From: UBA5189 sp035631615 | Lineage (GTDB): Bacteria > Chloroflexota > Limnocylindria > Limnocylindrales > CSP1-4 | DNA: 22,452 nucleotides | Reading direction: 5' to 3' | Assembly (NCBI GenBank): GCA_035631615.1 | Contig: DASQIK010000029.1 | Coordinates: 1-22,452 of the forward strand | In this document: positions 1 to 8,800 of the stretch, in pieces | How the letters are laid out: each line of letters opens with the position of its first letter | Numbering within the stretch: the first letter of the stretch is position 1 | Notes under the pieces: generated by a model | Seen by the model: only the letters and a program-made list of their open reading frames with translations | Databases searched by the model: none | What the model was told of the DNA's origin: nothing | Program-made: the position numbers and the translations under genes

Positions 1-25
1 CCCCGGCCCGCACCGCGGGCCGGGG
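1..25. terminator. GC-rich perfect hairpin, possible terminator or attenuator
   Basis: Bases 1-11 and 15-25 are exact reverse complements, giving an 11-bp all-G/C stem with a 3-nt loop. No clear T tract follows (the next bases are GGCGGTTTCC), so this is not a textbook intrinsic terminator. In this importer family the gene for the abundant substrate-binding lipoprotein usually precedes the ATPase. A strong hairpin between the two would fit a partial terminator or an mRNA stabiliser for the upstream gene. The window edge cuts the context, and the stem could extend further left. Confidence 0.4.
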
Positions 26-56
26 GCGGTTTCCATCACCGCCGAGGGCGCATCGA

Positions 57-1583
57 ATGCGGCTTGAACTGCGGGAGATCACGAAACGGTTCCCCGGCGT
101 CCTGGCCAATGATCGGATCTCGATCTCCGCTGACCGTGGCAAGGTCCTCGGCATGCTCGGCGAGAACGGCGCCGGCAAGACGACCCTCATGAACATCCTG
201 TCGGGCCTCTACAAGCCCGACTCGGGCCAGATCTTCATCGATGGCGAAGAGAAGGTCTTCGGCGATCCCGTTGCGGCCATCCAGGCCGGCGTCGGCATGG
301 TCCACCAGCACTTCATGCTGGTCCCCGTGTTCGATGTCGTCGAGTCCGTCGCGCTCGGAGCGGAAACCGTCAAGGACGCGATCGGCACCTTCGACCGCGC
401 CGCGGCGAGAAAGCGCATCGTCGAGCTGTCCGAGCAGTACAAGCTCGATGTCGACCCCGATGCCAGGATCGAGAACCTGCCGGTCGGCGTCCGTCAGCGC
501 GTCGAGATCCTCAAGGCGCTCTACCGCCACAGCGACATCCTCGTGCTCGACGAGCCGAGCGCGGTCCTCACGCCCTACGAGACCGAGGAGCTGTACGCGA
601 TCATCCGGTCGCTCGCCGCGGCGGGCACGACCGTGATCTTCATCACCCACAAGCTCAACGAGGTCCTCGAGGTCGCCGACGACATCGTCGTCCTGCGCCG
701 CGGCCGTGTCGCCGGCAGCGCCGATCCGAAGACCGCAACGCGCCAGGAGCTGGCCAACCTCATGGTCGGCCGGGACGTCGAGCTGATCGTGCCCAAGGGT
801 CCGGCCAAGCCTGGCGACGTCGTGCTGCGGCTCGAGGCGCTCTACGTCCGCGACGACCGCCTCGACATGAAGGTCACCGGCGTCGACCTGGACGTCCGGG
901 CCGGCGAGATCGTGGCCATCGCGGGTGTCCAGGGCAACGGACAGACCGAGCTGGTCGAGGCGATCACCGGTCTACGCGCCCTCGACTCCGGGAAGATCAC
1001 GATCGGTGGCCACGACACGTCGCGGTCCGGCCCGCGCGAAGTCTCCGACCTGGGTGTCGCGCACATTCCCGAGGACCGTGGTCGTGACGGCCTCATCGCG
1101 CCCATGACCGTGGCCGAAAACTACATCCTCGACAGCTACCATCGCCCGCCGTACAGCAAGCGCGGCGTCCTCGACCTCGAGGCTGTCAGGCAGCGCGCCA
1201 GGGCAGGCGTGAAGGCCTTCGACATCCGGACGCCGTCGATCGAGACGCGGGCGGGCTCGCTGTCGGGTGGAAACCAGCAGAAGGTCGTCGTGGCGCGCGA
1301 GTTCTCGGTGCCGGTCCAGCTCGTGATCGCAGCCCAGCCGACACGCGGCCTCGACGTCGGCTCGATCGAGTACATCCACCGCCGCCTCGTCGAGCAGCGG
1401 GACGATGGCGCCGCCATCGTGATCGTCAGCACCGAGCTCGACGAGGTGCTCGCCGTCGGCGACCGGATCGCGGTCATGTTCGACGGCAAGATCGTCGGAA
1501 TCCTGAGCGGCGATGACGCGACCTACGAGAACCTGGGCCTGCTGATGGGTGGGGCGAAGTTCGGGCAGGGAACTGCCGCGTGA
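57..1583 (+). CDS. nupO: Nucleoside/simple-sugar ABC importer, double ATPase subunit
   Basis: This 508-residue protein is the energising subunit of a nucleoside-type ABC importer at the inner face of the membrane. It has two fused nucleotide-binding domains. The first has Walker A GENGAGKTT (residues 35-43), a family-type signature LPVGVRQRVEI near 142-152, and Walker B ILVLDEPSAVLT near 160-171. The second is degenerate as usual in the RbsA/YufO group: its P-loop reads GVQGNGQTE (lysine replaced) and its Walker B region reads LVIAAQPTRGLDVG, while the signature SLSGGNQQK (about 400-408) is intact. The ATG follows a GAGGG at 44-48 with 8-nt spacing. Its stop overlaps the permease start by 4 nt. 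The two permeases and the nucleoside hydrolase downstream favour nucleosides over sugars, but the substrate cannot be read from this subunit. Confidence 0.9.
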   Translation: MRLELREITKRFPGVLANDRISISADRGKVLGMLGENGAGKTTLMNILSGLYKPDSGQIFIDGEEKVFGDPVAAIQAGVGMVHQHFMLVPVFDVVESVALGAETVKDAIGTFDRAAARKRIVELSEQYKLDVDPDARIENLPVGVRQRVEILKALYRHSDILVLDEPSAVLTPYETEELYAIIRSLAAAGTTVIFITHKLNEVLEVADDIVVLRRGRVAGSADPKTATRQELANLMVGRDVELIVPKGPAKPGDVVLRLEALYVRDDRLDMKVTGVDLDVRAGEIVAIAGVQGNGQTELVEAITGLRALDSGKITIGGHDTSRSGPREVSDLGVAHIPEDRGRDGLIAPMTVAENYILDSYHRPPYSKRGVLDLEAVRQRARAGVKAFDIRTPSIETRAGSLSGGNQQKVVVAREFSVPVQLVIAAQPTRGLDVGSIEYIHRRLVEQRDDGAAIVIVSTELDEVLAVGDRIAVMFDGKIVGILSGDDATYENLGLLMGGAKFGQGTAA

Positions 1584-2797
1584 AGCGGATCTCGGCCGCC
1601 CTGCGCCGACTGGTCGTCCCGTTGCTGGCCGTCCTGACGGCCCTCATTCTGGGCGGCGTCGTCATCGCCCTCACGGACTTCGACAACCTGCACAACATCG
1701 GGACGGACCCGATCGGCACCCTGGTCGGGGCGGTGAAGGGCGTCTTCGCCGCGTATGGGGCGATGCTGTCCGGGGCGTTCGGGGACCCTGGTCGAGTGCT
1801 GACGGCGCTGCAGACGGGCAACTCGACCGACATCGCGCGTGCGATCAGGCCCCTCACAGAGACGCTCGTGTCCACGACGCCATTGCTCTTCTGCGGGTTG
1901 GCCGTGTCGATCTCGTTCCGGGCCGGCATGTTCAACATCGGCGGCGACGGCCAGCTCCTGATCGGCGCGCTCGCGGCGACCGTCCTGACGATCGCCCTGA
2001 ACGGCGTCCTCCCGTCGTGGCTCATCCTCATCGCAGCCATCGGGATCGCGACGCTCGCCGGCGCGGCCTGGGGTTTCGTGCCGGGCTTCCTGAAGGCGCG
2101 CACGGGCGCCCACGAGGTCATCACGACCATCATGCTCAACTACATCGGATCCCTGGTGGTCTTCTTCGTCCTCACGACGCAGCCTTGGCTCCGGAACCCC
2201 GGCAATTCCACGCCGGTGTCGAAGCTGCTCACGACGATCACCGACGTTCCGAAGCTCATCAGCCTTCCCACGATCCGGCTCGACTATGGGTTCGTGGTGG
2301 CGCTCCTCATGGCCGTCGCCGTCTCGTGGCTCCTGTTCCGGACGACCAAAGGCTTCGAGCTCCGCGCCTCCGGGTTCAGCCCCACGGCGGCGCGGTATGC
2401 CGGCATCAGCGCGGGGGGCTCGATGATGCTCGCGATGGCCCTGTCCGGAGGGCTCTGCGGCATGGCCGGTGGCTTCCTCGTGATCGGGACCGTTGGCCAG
2501 ATGTCGCCAGATCTCTCGGGCGGGCTCGGCTTCAACGCCATCGCGCTCGCGCTGCTCGCCGGCCTCCGACCCAGTGGCGTGATCCTCTCCGCGCTCCTGT
2601 TCGGCGCGCTCACCCAGGGCGGGAAGCTGATGGGCATCGACACGGGCATCCCGGTCGATCTCCTGCTGTTCATCATGGCCCTGGTGATCATGTTCGTAGC
2701 CGCGCCGGGCCTGATCCGTTCGATCTGGCGTGTGCGGGTCACCGATCCTGCCCCGGAGATCGCCAGCGTCTCGACCGACTCCGCGGGCACGCTGTGA
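1580..2797 (+). CDS. nupP: Nucleoside ABC importer, permease subunit 1
   Basis: This 405-residue polytopic membrane protein belongs to the BPD_transp_2/branched-chain permease family. Many hydrophobic segments are visible, starting with residues about 10-32 (LVVPLLAVLTALILGGVVI). The motif GAHEVITTIMLNYI near residues 175-188 is characteristic of YufP/NupP-like permeases, and FRAGMFNIGGDGQLLIGA is another family hallmark. The start GTG at 1580 overlaps the ATPase stop as GTGA, and the gene's own stop overlaps the next permease in the same way, so translational coupling is likely. It should pair with the following permease to form the heterodimeric channel served by the double ATPase. The family is clear; the nucleoside substrate is inferred from context. 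Confidence 0.88.
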   Translation: MKRISAALRRLVVPLLAVLTALILGGVVIALTDFDNLHNIGTDPIGTLVGAVKGVFAAYGAMLSGAFGDPGRVLTALQTGNSTDIARAIRPLTETLVSTTPLLFCGLAVSISFRAGMFNIGGDGQLLIGALAATVLTIALNGVLPSWLILIAAIGIATLAGAAWGFVPGFLKARTGAHEVITTIMLNYIGSLVVFFVLTTQPWLRNPGNSTPVSKLLTTITDVPKLISLPTIRLDYGFVVALLMAVAVSWLLFRTTKGFELRASGFSPTAARYAGISAGGSMMLAMALSGGLCGMAGGFLVIGTVGQMSPDLSGGLGFNAIALALLAGLRPSGVILSALLFGALTQGGKLMGIDTGIPVDLLLFIMALVIMFVAAPGLIRSIWRVRVTDPAPEIASVSTDSAGTL

Positions 2798-4089
2798 CGG
2801 CCGCGGCCGGCGCCGTGGGCCTCCAGGGAGGGCTCGCCGCGCGAAGGGCCCTTCGCAACTCCCGCCTGCGCGCACTGGGGTTCGGCGCATTCGCCGTCCT
2901 CGCGGCCTACCTCGCGAGTCGCACCTTCGGGGTCGGCGCCGCGTTTTCGTTCTGGGTCGACAAGCAGGGCGGCCAGACCGCGACGTTGACGACGACGGTT
3001 GGGGCGATGTGGGTCGTGGCGGCCGTCGCCACGGCGCTGGTAACCGTCCTCCAGCTGCGTCGCGCGGACCTTCGATGGCGGCCCTGGCTCCTCGTCGCGA
3101 TCGCACCGTGGATCGCGGCGCTCCTCGGCACCTTGCTGGCCGGCAAGCCGGCTGTGGTGACGAACGTGTTCGCCGGGAGCCTCGAGCTCGCCGCGCCGAT
3201 CTCGATGGCGGCGATGGCCGGGATCCTGTCCGAGCGCAGCGGCATGCTCAACATCGCCCTCGAGGGCAAGATGCTCATCGGAGCGTGCGTTGCGTCCATC
3301 GTGGGCAGCATCGTCAGCCTGGCCACCGGCAATGCTGTCCTCGCCACCGTGATCGCGATCCTCGCGGCCATGATCGTGGCGGCGTTGCTTGGCCTGCTCC
3401 TCGCCTGGCTGGGCATTCGCTACAAGGTCGACCAGGTCATCGCCGGGACCGTGATCAACATCGGGGCTGTCGGGATCACGAACTTCATCTTCCTGCGGAT
3501 CCTGTCCCGCGCGACGGAGTTCAACAGCCCGCCGCCGGTCCAGGCGGTCCGGATCCCGCTCCTGGCCGACATCCCGGTTCTTGGGCCGATCTTCTTCGTC
3601 GCGACGCCGTACGTGTACGTCGCCTACCTGATGGTTGCGGTCCTGACCTACATGATCTATCGAACCCGCTGGGGCCTGCGTCTGCGAGCGGCCGGCGAGA
3701 AGCCCGCTGCGGCCGGCACCGTCGGGATCAACGTCCTGCGGATCCGCTACCGCGCGCTGTTCATGGCCGGGCTCATCTGCGGGCTTGCGGGCTCGTACCT
3801 GTCGCTGGCGACGTCCTCGAGCTTCCAGCTGCAGATGACGGCCGGCAAGGGCTTCATCGGCTTGGCGGCCATGATCTTCGGGGGTTGGCACCCGGTCGGC
3901 GCGTTCTTCGCCGCGCTCGTCTTCGGCTTCGCCGACGCGACCCAGTCGCTCCTCTCCATCCTCGGCGTCGACGTGGCACCGCAGATCCTGCAGAGCATCC
4001 CGTACGTGGTGACGATCATCGTCGTGGCCGGCGTCGTCGGGCGCGTCCGCGGTCCTGCCTCGGCGGGCCAGCCGTACGAGCAGGGCTGA
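2794..4089 (+). CDS. nupQ: Nucleoside ABC importer, permease subunit 2
   Basis: This 431-residue polytopic membrane protein is the second permease of the importer. I place the start at the GTG of 2794, which overlaps the upstream stop by 4 nt; the frame stays open further upstream, but that stretch is antisense-like arginine-rich shadow sequence inside permease 1. The family core begins around residue 120 (ELAAPISMAAMAGILSERSG, then MLNIALEGKMLIGA) and continues through YKVDQVIAGTVINIG and GLRLRAAGEKPAAAGTVGIN. The N-terminal section of about 120 residues, with two to three extra hydrophobic segments, is longer than in minimal family members. It ends 59 nt before the nucleoside hydrolase, completing ATPase-permease-permease. 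Confidence 0.88.
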   Translation: MTAAAGAVGLQGGLAARRALRNSRLRALGFGAFAVLAAYLASRTFGVGAAFSFWVDKQGGQTATLTTTVGAMWVVAAVATALVTVLQLRRADLRWRPWLLVAIAPWIAALLGTLLAGKPAVVTNVFAGSLELAAPISMAAMAGILSERSGMLNIALEGKMLIGACVASIVGSIVSLATGNAVLATVIAILAAMIVAALLGLLLAWLGIRYKVDQVIAGTVINIGAVGITNFIFLRILSRATEFNSPPPVQAVRIPLLADIPVLGPIFFVATPYVYVAYLMVAVLTYMIYRTRWGLRLRAAGEKPAAAGTVGINVLRIRYRALFMAGLICGLAGSYLSLATSSSFQLQMTAGKGFIGLAAMIFGGWHPVGAFFAALVFGFADATQSLLSILGVDVAPQILQSIPYVVTIIVVAGVVGRVRGPASAGQPYEQG

Positions 4090-4133
4090 GCGACACCATC
4101 CTTGCGGCGCCGCGCCGCCAATCCCGTGCACAC

Positions 4134-4138
4134 GGAGG
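4134..4138 (+). promoter_or_regulatory. Shine-Dalgarno GGAGG for the nucleoside hydrolase
   Basis: GGAGG lies 10 nt before the ATG at 4149 and fixes that start. It is one of only two strong Shine-Dalgarno sites I see in the window; most other genes here are coupled by overlap or may be leaderless. Confidence 0.75.
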
Positions 4139-4148
4139 TCCGATCCCG

Positions 4149-5171
4149 ATGGCCGACGCCGTCGCCAGCCCCACCTTCTACCCGGCGCCCGCCGTGGCGC
4201 GGACCGCACCCGTCGGGACTGCGGACCATCCCCTCCCGCTGATCATCGACAGCGATCCGGGCCTCGATGACGCGCTCGCGATCGGGCTGGCGGTCGCGCG
4301 GCCGGAGATTCATCTCCTCGCCGTCACGACGGTCGGGGGCAACGCGGACGTACGCCACTGCACGACGAACGCGCTGCGGCTCCTGAACGTCTATGGCGCG
4401 AGCGACGTGCCGGTCGCCGAAGGCTCGGCGGGCGCGCTCTTCGGGAGCGTCGTTCGCGCGACGGAGATCCACGGCGAGGCGGGCATCGGCAACACGGTCC
4501 TCCCGGGGTCGCCGGTCGGCACGCGTCCCGAGGGCGCCGTCGACCTGATCGCACGGATCCTGCGGGAGCACCCGGAGCCGGTCGTCATCGCCCCGATCGG
4601 CCCGCTGACGAACATCGCGCTCCTGCTGCGGCTGCATCCGGAGCTCGCGTCACGGATCGCGCACGTCTGCCTGATGGGCGGCTCGATCGGCGATGGCAAC
4701 ACCACCGTCTCGGCCGAATTCAACGTCTACGCCGACCCGGAGGCCGCCGCGATCGTCTTCGAGTCGGGCCTGCCGATCACGATGATGGGCCTCGACGTCA
4801 CCCACCAGGCCACGCTCCACCCACCGGCCGCGGCGCGACTTCGCGCGCTGGGGACGCGATCAGGGACCGTTGCCGCGGAGCTCGTCGACTACGCGCTCGA
4901 GCGCGAGGGCCAGTGGTACGGGACCCCGCGCATGGCGGTGCACGATGCCGTCGCCGTTGCCCACCTCGCGATCGGCGACCTCGTCGCCGTCGCCGCCTAC
5001 GACGTCCAGGTCGACACCGGCAGCGGACCGGCCCGCGGCCGCACGGTCTGCGACGGCCTGGCGCGGCGGGTCGAACGGAAGGGCCGGACCCTCAATGCCC
5101 AGGTCGGCATCCGGATCGACCGCGAGCGGTTCGAGGACGTGCTCATCGACGCCTACCAGCGCCTGCCGTAG
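4149..5171 (+). CDS. Inosine-uridine preferring nucleoside hydrolase family protein
   Basis: This 340-residue cytoplasmic enzyme hydrolyses the N-glycosidic bond of nucleosides to free base and ribose. The calcium-binding signature DSDPGLDDALAIGL sits near residues 33-46, the family motif EFNVYADPEAA follows GGSIGDGNTTV in the middle, GLDVTHQ comes later, and the C-terminal catalytic HDAVAVAHL is present, so the active site looks complete. Length is normal for the family (about 310-340), with a 30-residue variable N-terminus before the first strand. It directly follows the importer genes, so the cluster can import nucleosides and split them. Whether it prefers purine, pyrimidine or both cannot be read from the motifs. 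The stop is TAG. Confidence 0.92.
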   Translation: MADAVASPTFYPAPAVARTAPVGTADHPLPLIIDSDPGLDDALAIGLAVARPEIHLLAVTTVGGNADVRHCTTNALRLLNVYGASDVPVAEGSAGALFGSVVRATEIHGEAGIGNTVLPGSPVGTRPEGAVDLIARILREHPEPVVIAPIGPLTNIALLLRLHPELASRIAHVCLMGGSIGDGNTTVSAEFNVYADPEAAAIVFESGLPITMMGLDVTHQATLHPPAAARLRALGTRSGTVAAELVDYALEREGQWYGTPRMAVHDAVAVAHLAIGDLVAVAAYDVQVDTGSGPARGRTVCDGLARRVERKGRTLNAQVGIRIDRERFEDVLIDAYQRLP

Positions 5172-5182
5172 CGGGTCACCCG

Positions 5183-5767
5183 ATGGCGCTTCGGTACGTG
5201 GCGCTCGGCGACTCCTACACGATCGGCACGGCGATCGACGCCGCCGGTCGCTAGCCGGATCAGCTGGTCGGCCGAGTCCCGACCCTGGACCTGGTCGCGA
5301 ATCTCGGTGTCAACGGCTTCACCTCGCGCGACGTCATCCAGCGCGAGCTGCCCCAGCTCGATCGATTGCGGCCGGAGGTTCTGAGCGTCCTCATCGGCGT
5401 CAACGACGTCGTGCAGGGCGTCGCCGGGACAACCTACCGCGCCAACGTCGCGATCATCCTCGACACGATGGTCCGCCATGTCGGCGTGCATCGCCTGTTC
5501 GTCGTCACCACCCCGGACTACACGGTCACGCCGAGCGGGGCGGCGTTCGGCGACCCGGCCCAGCAGGCGGCCGGCATACGGGCGAACAACCAGGCCATCA
5601 CGGAGGCCGCGCGGGCGCGCGGCCTCGCGATCATCGACATCCTCGACCTGTCGCTCCGCGCGGCGACGGACCGATCGCTCGTGGCGGACGACGGGCTGCA
5701 CCCGAGCGCCGCCCAGTACGCGACGTGGGTGGATCGCATCGAGCCGGTCGTGCGCGCCCTGCTCTAG
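5183..5767 (+). pseudogene. SGNH/GDSL hydrolase interrupted by one in-frame amber codon
   Basis: The reading frame from ATG 5183 to TAG 5767 encodes a 194-residue SGNH/GDSL-family esterase, except for a TAG at 5252-5254 (codon 24). All four family blocks are present in one frame: GDSYT at the N-terminus (block I, before the TAG), NLGVNGFTSRDV (block II), LIGVNDVV (block III) and DGLHPS (block V with Asp and His). The frame around the TAG reads AAGR-stop-PDQLV. Related proteins usually have Trp-Pro-Asp-Gln-Leu there, so TGG to TAG is the simplest explanation. No frameshift or other decay is visible. It may be a young pseudogene, an assembly error, or a suppressed stop; a restart downstream would lose the catalytic serine. 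It starts 11 nt after the nucleoside hydrolase stop, so it probably shares that transcript. Confidence 0.8.
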
Positions 5768-5770
5768 ACT
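5765..5770 (+). promoter_or_regulatory. Candidate -10 box TAGACT upstream of dnaE
   Basis: TAGACT overlaps the stop codon of the SGNH frame and is followed by C, as in two other candidate promoters in this window. A start of transcription near 5777 would leave a leader of about 70 nt before dnaE. I see no convincing -35 box at 16-18 nt, so the call rests on the recurrence of the hexamer. Confidence 0.35.
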
Positions 5771-5846
5771 CAGGGCTGCCCCCAGTCGACCACCCTCGAG
5801 CCATGCGAGCGGGCGAGAGGCGCCGTCCAATCAAACCCAGCTGCCG

Positions 5847-8800
5847 GTGGTTCGCGCCTTGGCCCTTGCCTCCAACGACTTCGTGCACCTGCACACCCAC
5901 TCGGAGTTCAGCCTGCTCGACGGACTGGGCAGGATCACGGACCTCGTGGACGAGGCGAGCGCGAAAGGCTTCGACAGCCTCGCCCTGACCGACCACGGCG
6001 CCCTGTACGGCTCCGTCGCCTTCTACCAGGCGGCGATCAACAAGGGCATCAAGCCGATCATCGGCGTCGAGACGTACGTCGCCCGCCGGTCGATGACCGA
6101 CAAGGAGGGCAAGGCCGACGCCCAGCCCTTCCACCTGATCCTGCTGGCGAGGAATCTCGTCGGCTACCGGAATCTGTGCCGGCTCGTCACGGACGCCCAC
6201 CTCGACGGCTACTACTACAAGCCGCGCATCGACCGGGAGCACCTGGCGAAGCACAGCGAGGGGCTGGTCGGACTCTCGGCATGCCTCAACGGGGAGGTCT
6301 CGCGCGCACTCGAGGTCGACGACTGGGACCTCGCCCGAACCGTGGCCGGTGAGTACGGTGACATCTTCGGGAAGGACCGGTTCTTCCTCGAGCTGCAGGA
6401 CCACGGGCTCGCGGAGCAGCGGCGGCTGAACGAGCAGCTGCTCCGGCTCGCGCCCGAGGCGGGCCTGCCGCTGGTGGTCACGAACGATCTCCATTACGTC
6501 CGCCGCGAGCAGGCGCCGGCCCACGACGTGCTGCTGTGCGTGGGGACGGCATCGAACCTGGACACGCCCGGCCGCCTCAAGTTCGAGACCGACGACTTCT
6601 ACCTGAAGTCCGCGGCGGACATGGCGGCGCGCTTCCCGGACCAGCTCGAGGCGATCACCAACACGAAGCGCATCGCGGAGATGTGCGAGGTCAAGCTGCC
6701 GCTGAACCAGACCCGCATCCCGCACTTCCCGGTGCCCGATGGCGAGACGACGGAGTCGTGGTTACGCGCGGAATGCCAGCGCGGCCTCGCGCGCCGCTAC
6801 GGCACCGTTACCGACGAGCTCCAGACGCGCCTCGACTACGAGCTCGGCGTGATCAACCAGATGGGCTACCCGGGCTACTTCCTGATCGTCGCGGACTTCA
6901 TCCGGTTCGCGCGGGAGCAGGGCATCCAGACGACGTGCCGCGGCAGCGCGCCGGGCTCGATCGTGACGTACACGCTGGGCATCACGCCGGTCGATCCGAT
7001 CGCGTACGGCCTGCCGTTCGAGCGCTTCCTCAACCCCGACCGCGTGACGATGCCGGACATCGACGTCGACTTCCAGGACGACCGCCGCGACGAGGTCATC
7101 GCCTACGTCTCGCGCAAGTACGGCCAGGATCACGTCGCCCAGATCATCACCTTCGGCACGATGCTCGCCCGGGCCGCCATCCGCGACGTCGGGCGGGTGC
7201 TCGGGCTGTCATACGGCGAGGTCGACCGGATCGCCAAGGCCGTTCCGAACCAGCTCGGAATCAAGCTCGACGACGCGCTCGAGAGCGCGCCGGCCCTGCG
7301 CGAGCAGTACGACGCCGACCCGAGCGTCAAGCGCGTCATCGACTTCGCCAAGCAGCTCGAGGGCGTTGCCCGCAACGCGTCCACGCACGCGGCCGGCGTC
7401 GTCATCTCGCGCGAGCCCCTGACCGAGCTGATGCCGCTGCAGAAGGCCACGAACTCGGATTCGCTGATGACCCAGGTCGAGATGCACGGGATCGAGGCGC
7501 TTGGCCTCCTCAAGTTCGACTTCCTGGGCCTCTCGAACCTGACGATCCTCAAGAACGCGGTCGACCTGATCAAGGCCCACCGCGGCATCGACATCGACCT
7601 CGACAACATTCCCCTCGACGATGCCCGGACGTTCGAGCTCCTCAGCACCGGCGAGACCACCGGGATCTTCCAGCTGGAGTCGGCGGGCATGCGCCGGTAC
7701 GTCCGCGAGCTGCGCCCGACGAGCGTGTTCGACCTGGCGGCGATGGTCGCCCTCTACCGCCCGGGCCCGATGGACAACATCCCGGCCTACATCCGGCGCA
7801 AGCACGGGCAGGAGGCGGTGTCCTACCTCCACCCGCTGCTGGAGCCCTTCCTCGAGCGGACGTACGGGATCTTCGTCTACCAGGAGGACATCATGGCTGC
7901 GGCCATCGCCCTCGGCGGCTTCACGGGACCGGAGGCGGACACGCTCGGCTACGCAATCCGCAAGAAGAAGTCGTCCGTGCTGCGCGCCCAGAAGGAGAAG
8001 TTCGTCACGCAGGCCGCGGAGCGAGGCGTGTCGCCGGCGGTCATCGACCAGGTCTTCGCCGCGTTCCAGCCGTTCGAACGCTACGGCTTCAACAAGGCCC
8101 ACGCGACCTGCTACGGGCTGATCGCGTACCAGACGGCCTACCTCAAGGCCAACTACACCGTCGACTACATGGCGAGCGTGCTCTCAGCGTTCCGGAGCTC
8201 CGAGGAGAAGGTCGCGGCCGCCGTGGCCGAGTGCCGCCGGCTGGGCATCGAGGTCCGGCCGCCGGACGTCGGCCGGAGCGCGGTCGAGTTCACGGTCGAG
8301 GACGAGGGCATCCGGTTCGGGCTGCTCGCCGTCAAGAACGTGGGCCAGGGCGCCATCGAGTCGATCATTGCTGCGCGCGAGGCCGATGGGCCGTTCAAGT
8401 CGCTCGGCGATCTCTGCCGCCGGATCGACCTGCGGCTGGCGAACCGGAAGGTGCTCGAGTCGCTCGCGAAGGTCGGGGCGCTCTCGGCGTTCGGCCACGC
8501 GGCACAGATCCTCGAGGGCCTCGACGACGCGATCGCCGCGGGCGCCGCCACGCAGCGCGACCTCGCCACGGGCCAGACCTCGCTGTTCGACGTCGGCGCG
8601 ACGGAGTCGATGGTCCTCGAACGACCGCTGCCGCAGACCGCCGAGGCGCCGGTCCGCGAGCGGCTGCGCTGGGAGAAGGAGCTGCTCGGGCTGTACCTGT
8701 CGGAGCACCCGATGGGCGAGGTCGCGGACCAGGTCGGCGCATTCGTGACGGCGTACTCGGGCGACCTCAAGTCGGACGAGACGCTCGACGGGCAGCGCCC

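Noticed and set aside
5183..5767. Genome-wide reassignment of TAG as an explanation for the interrupted SGNH gene
   Set aside because: The nucleoside hydrolase, coaE, the XRE gene and the SGNH frame itself end at TAG, so it works as a stop here.
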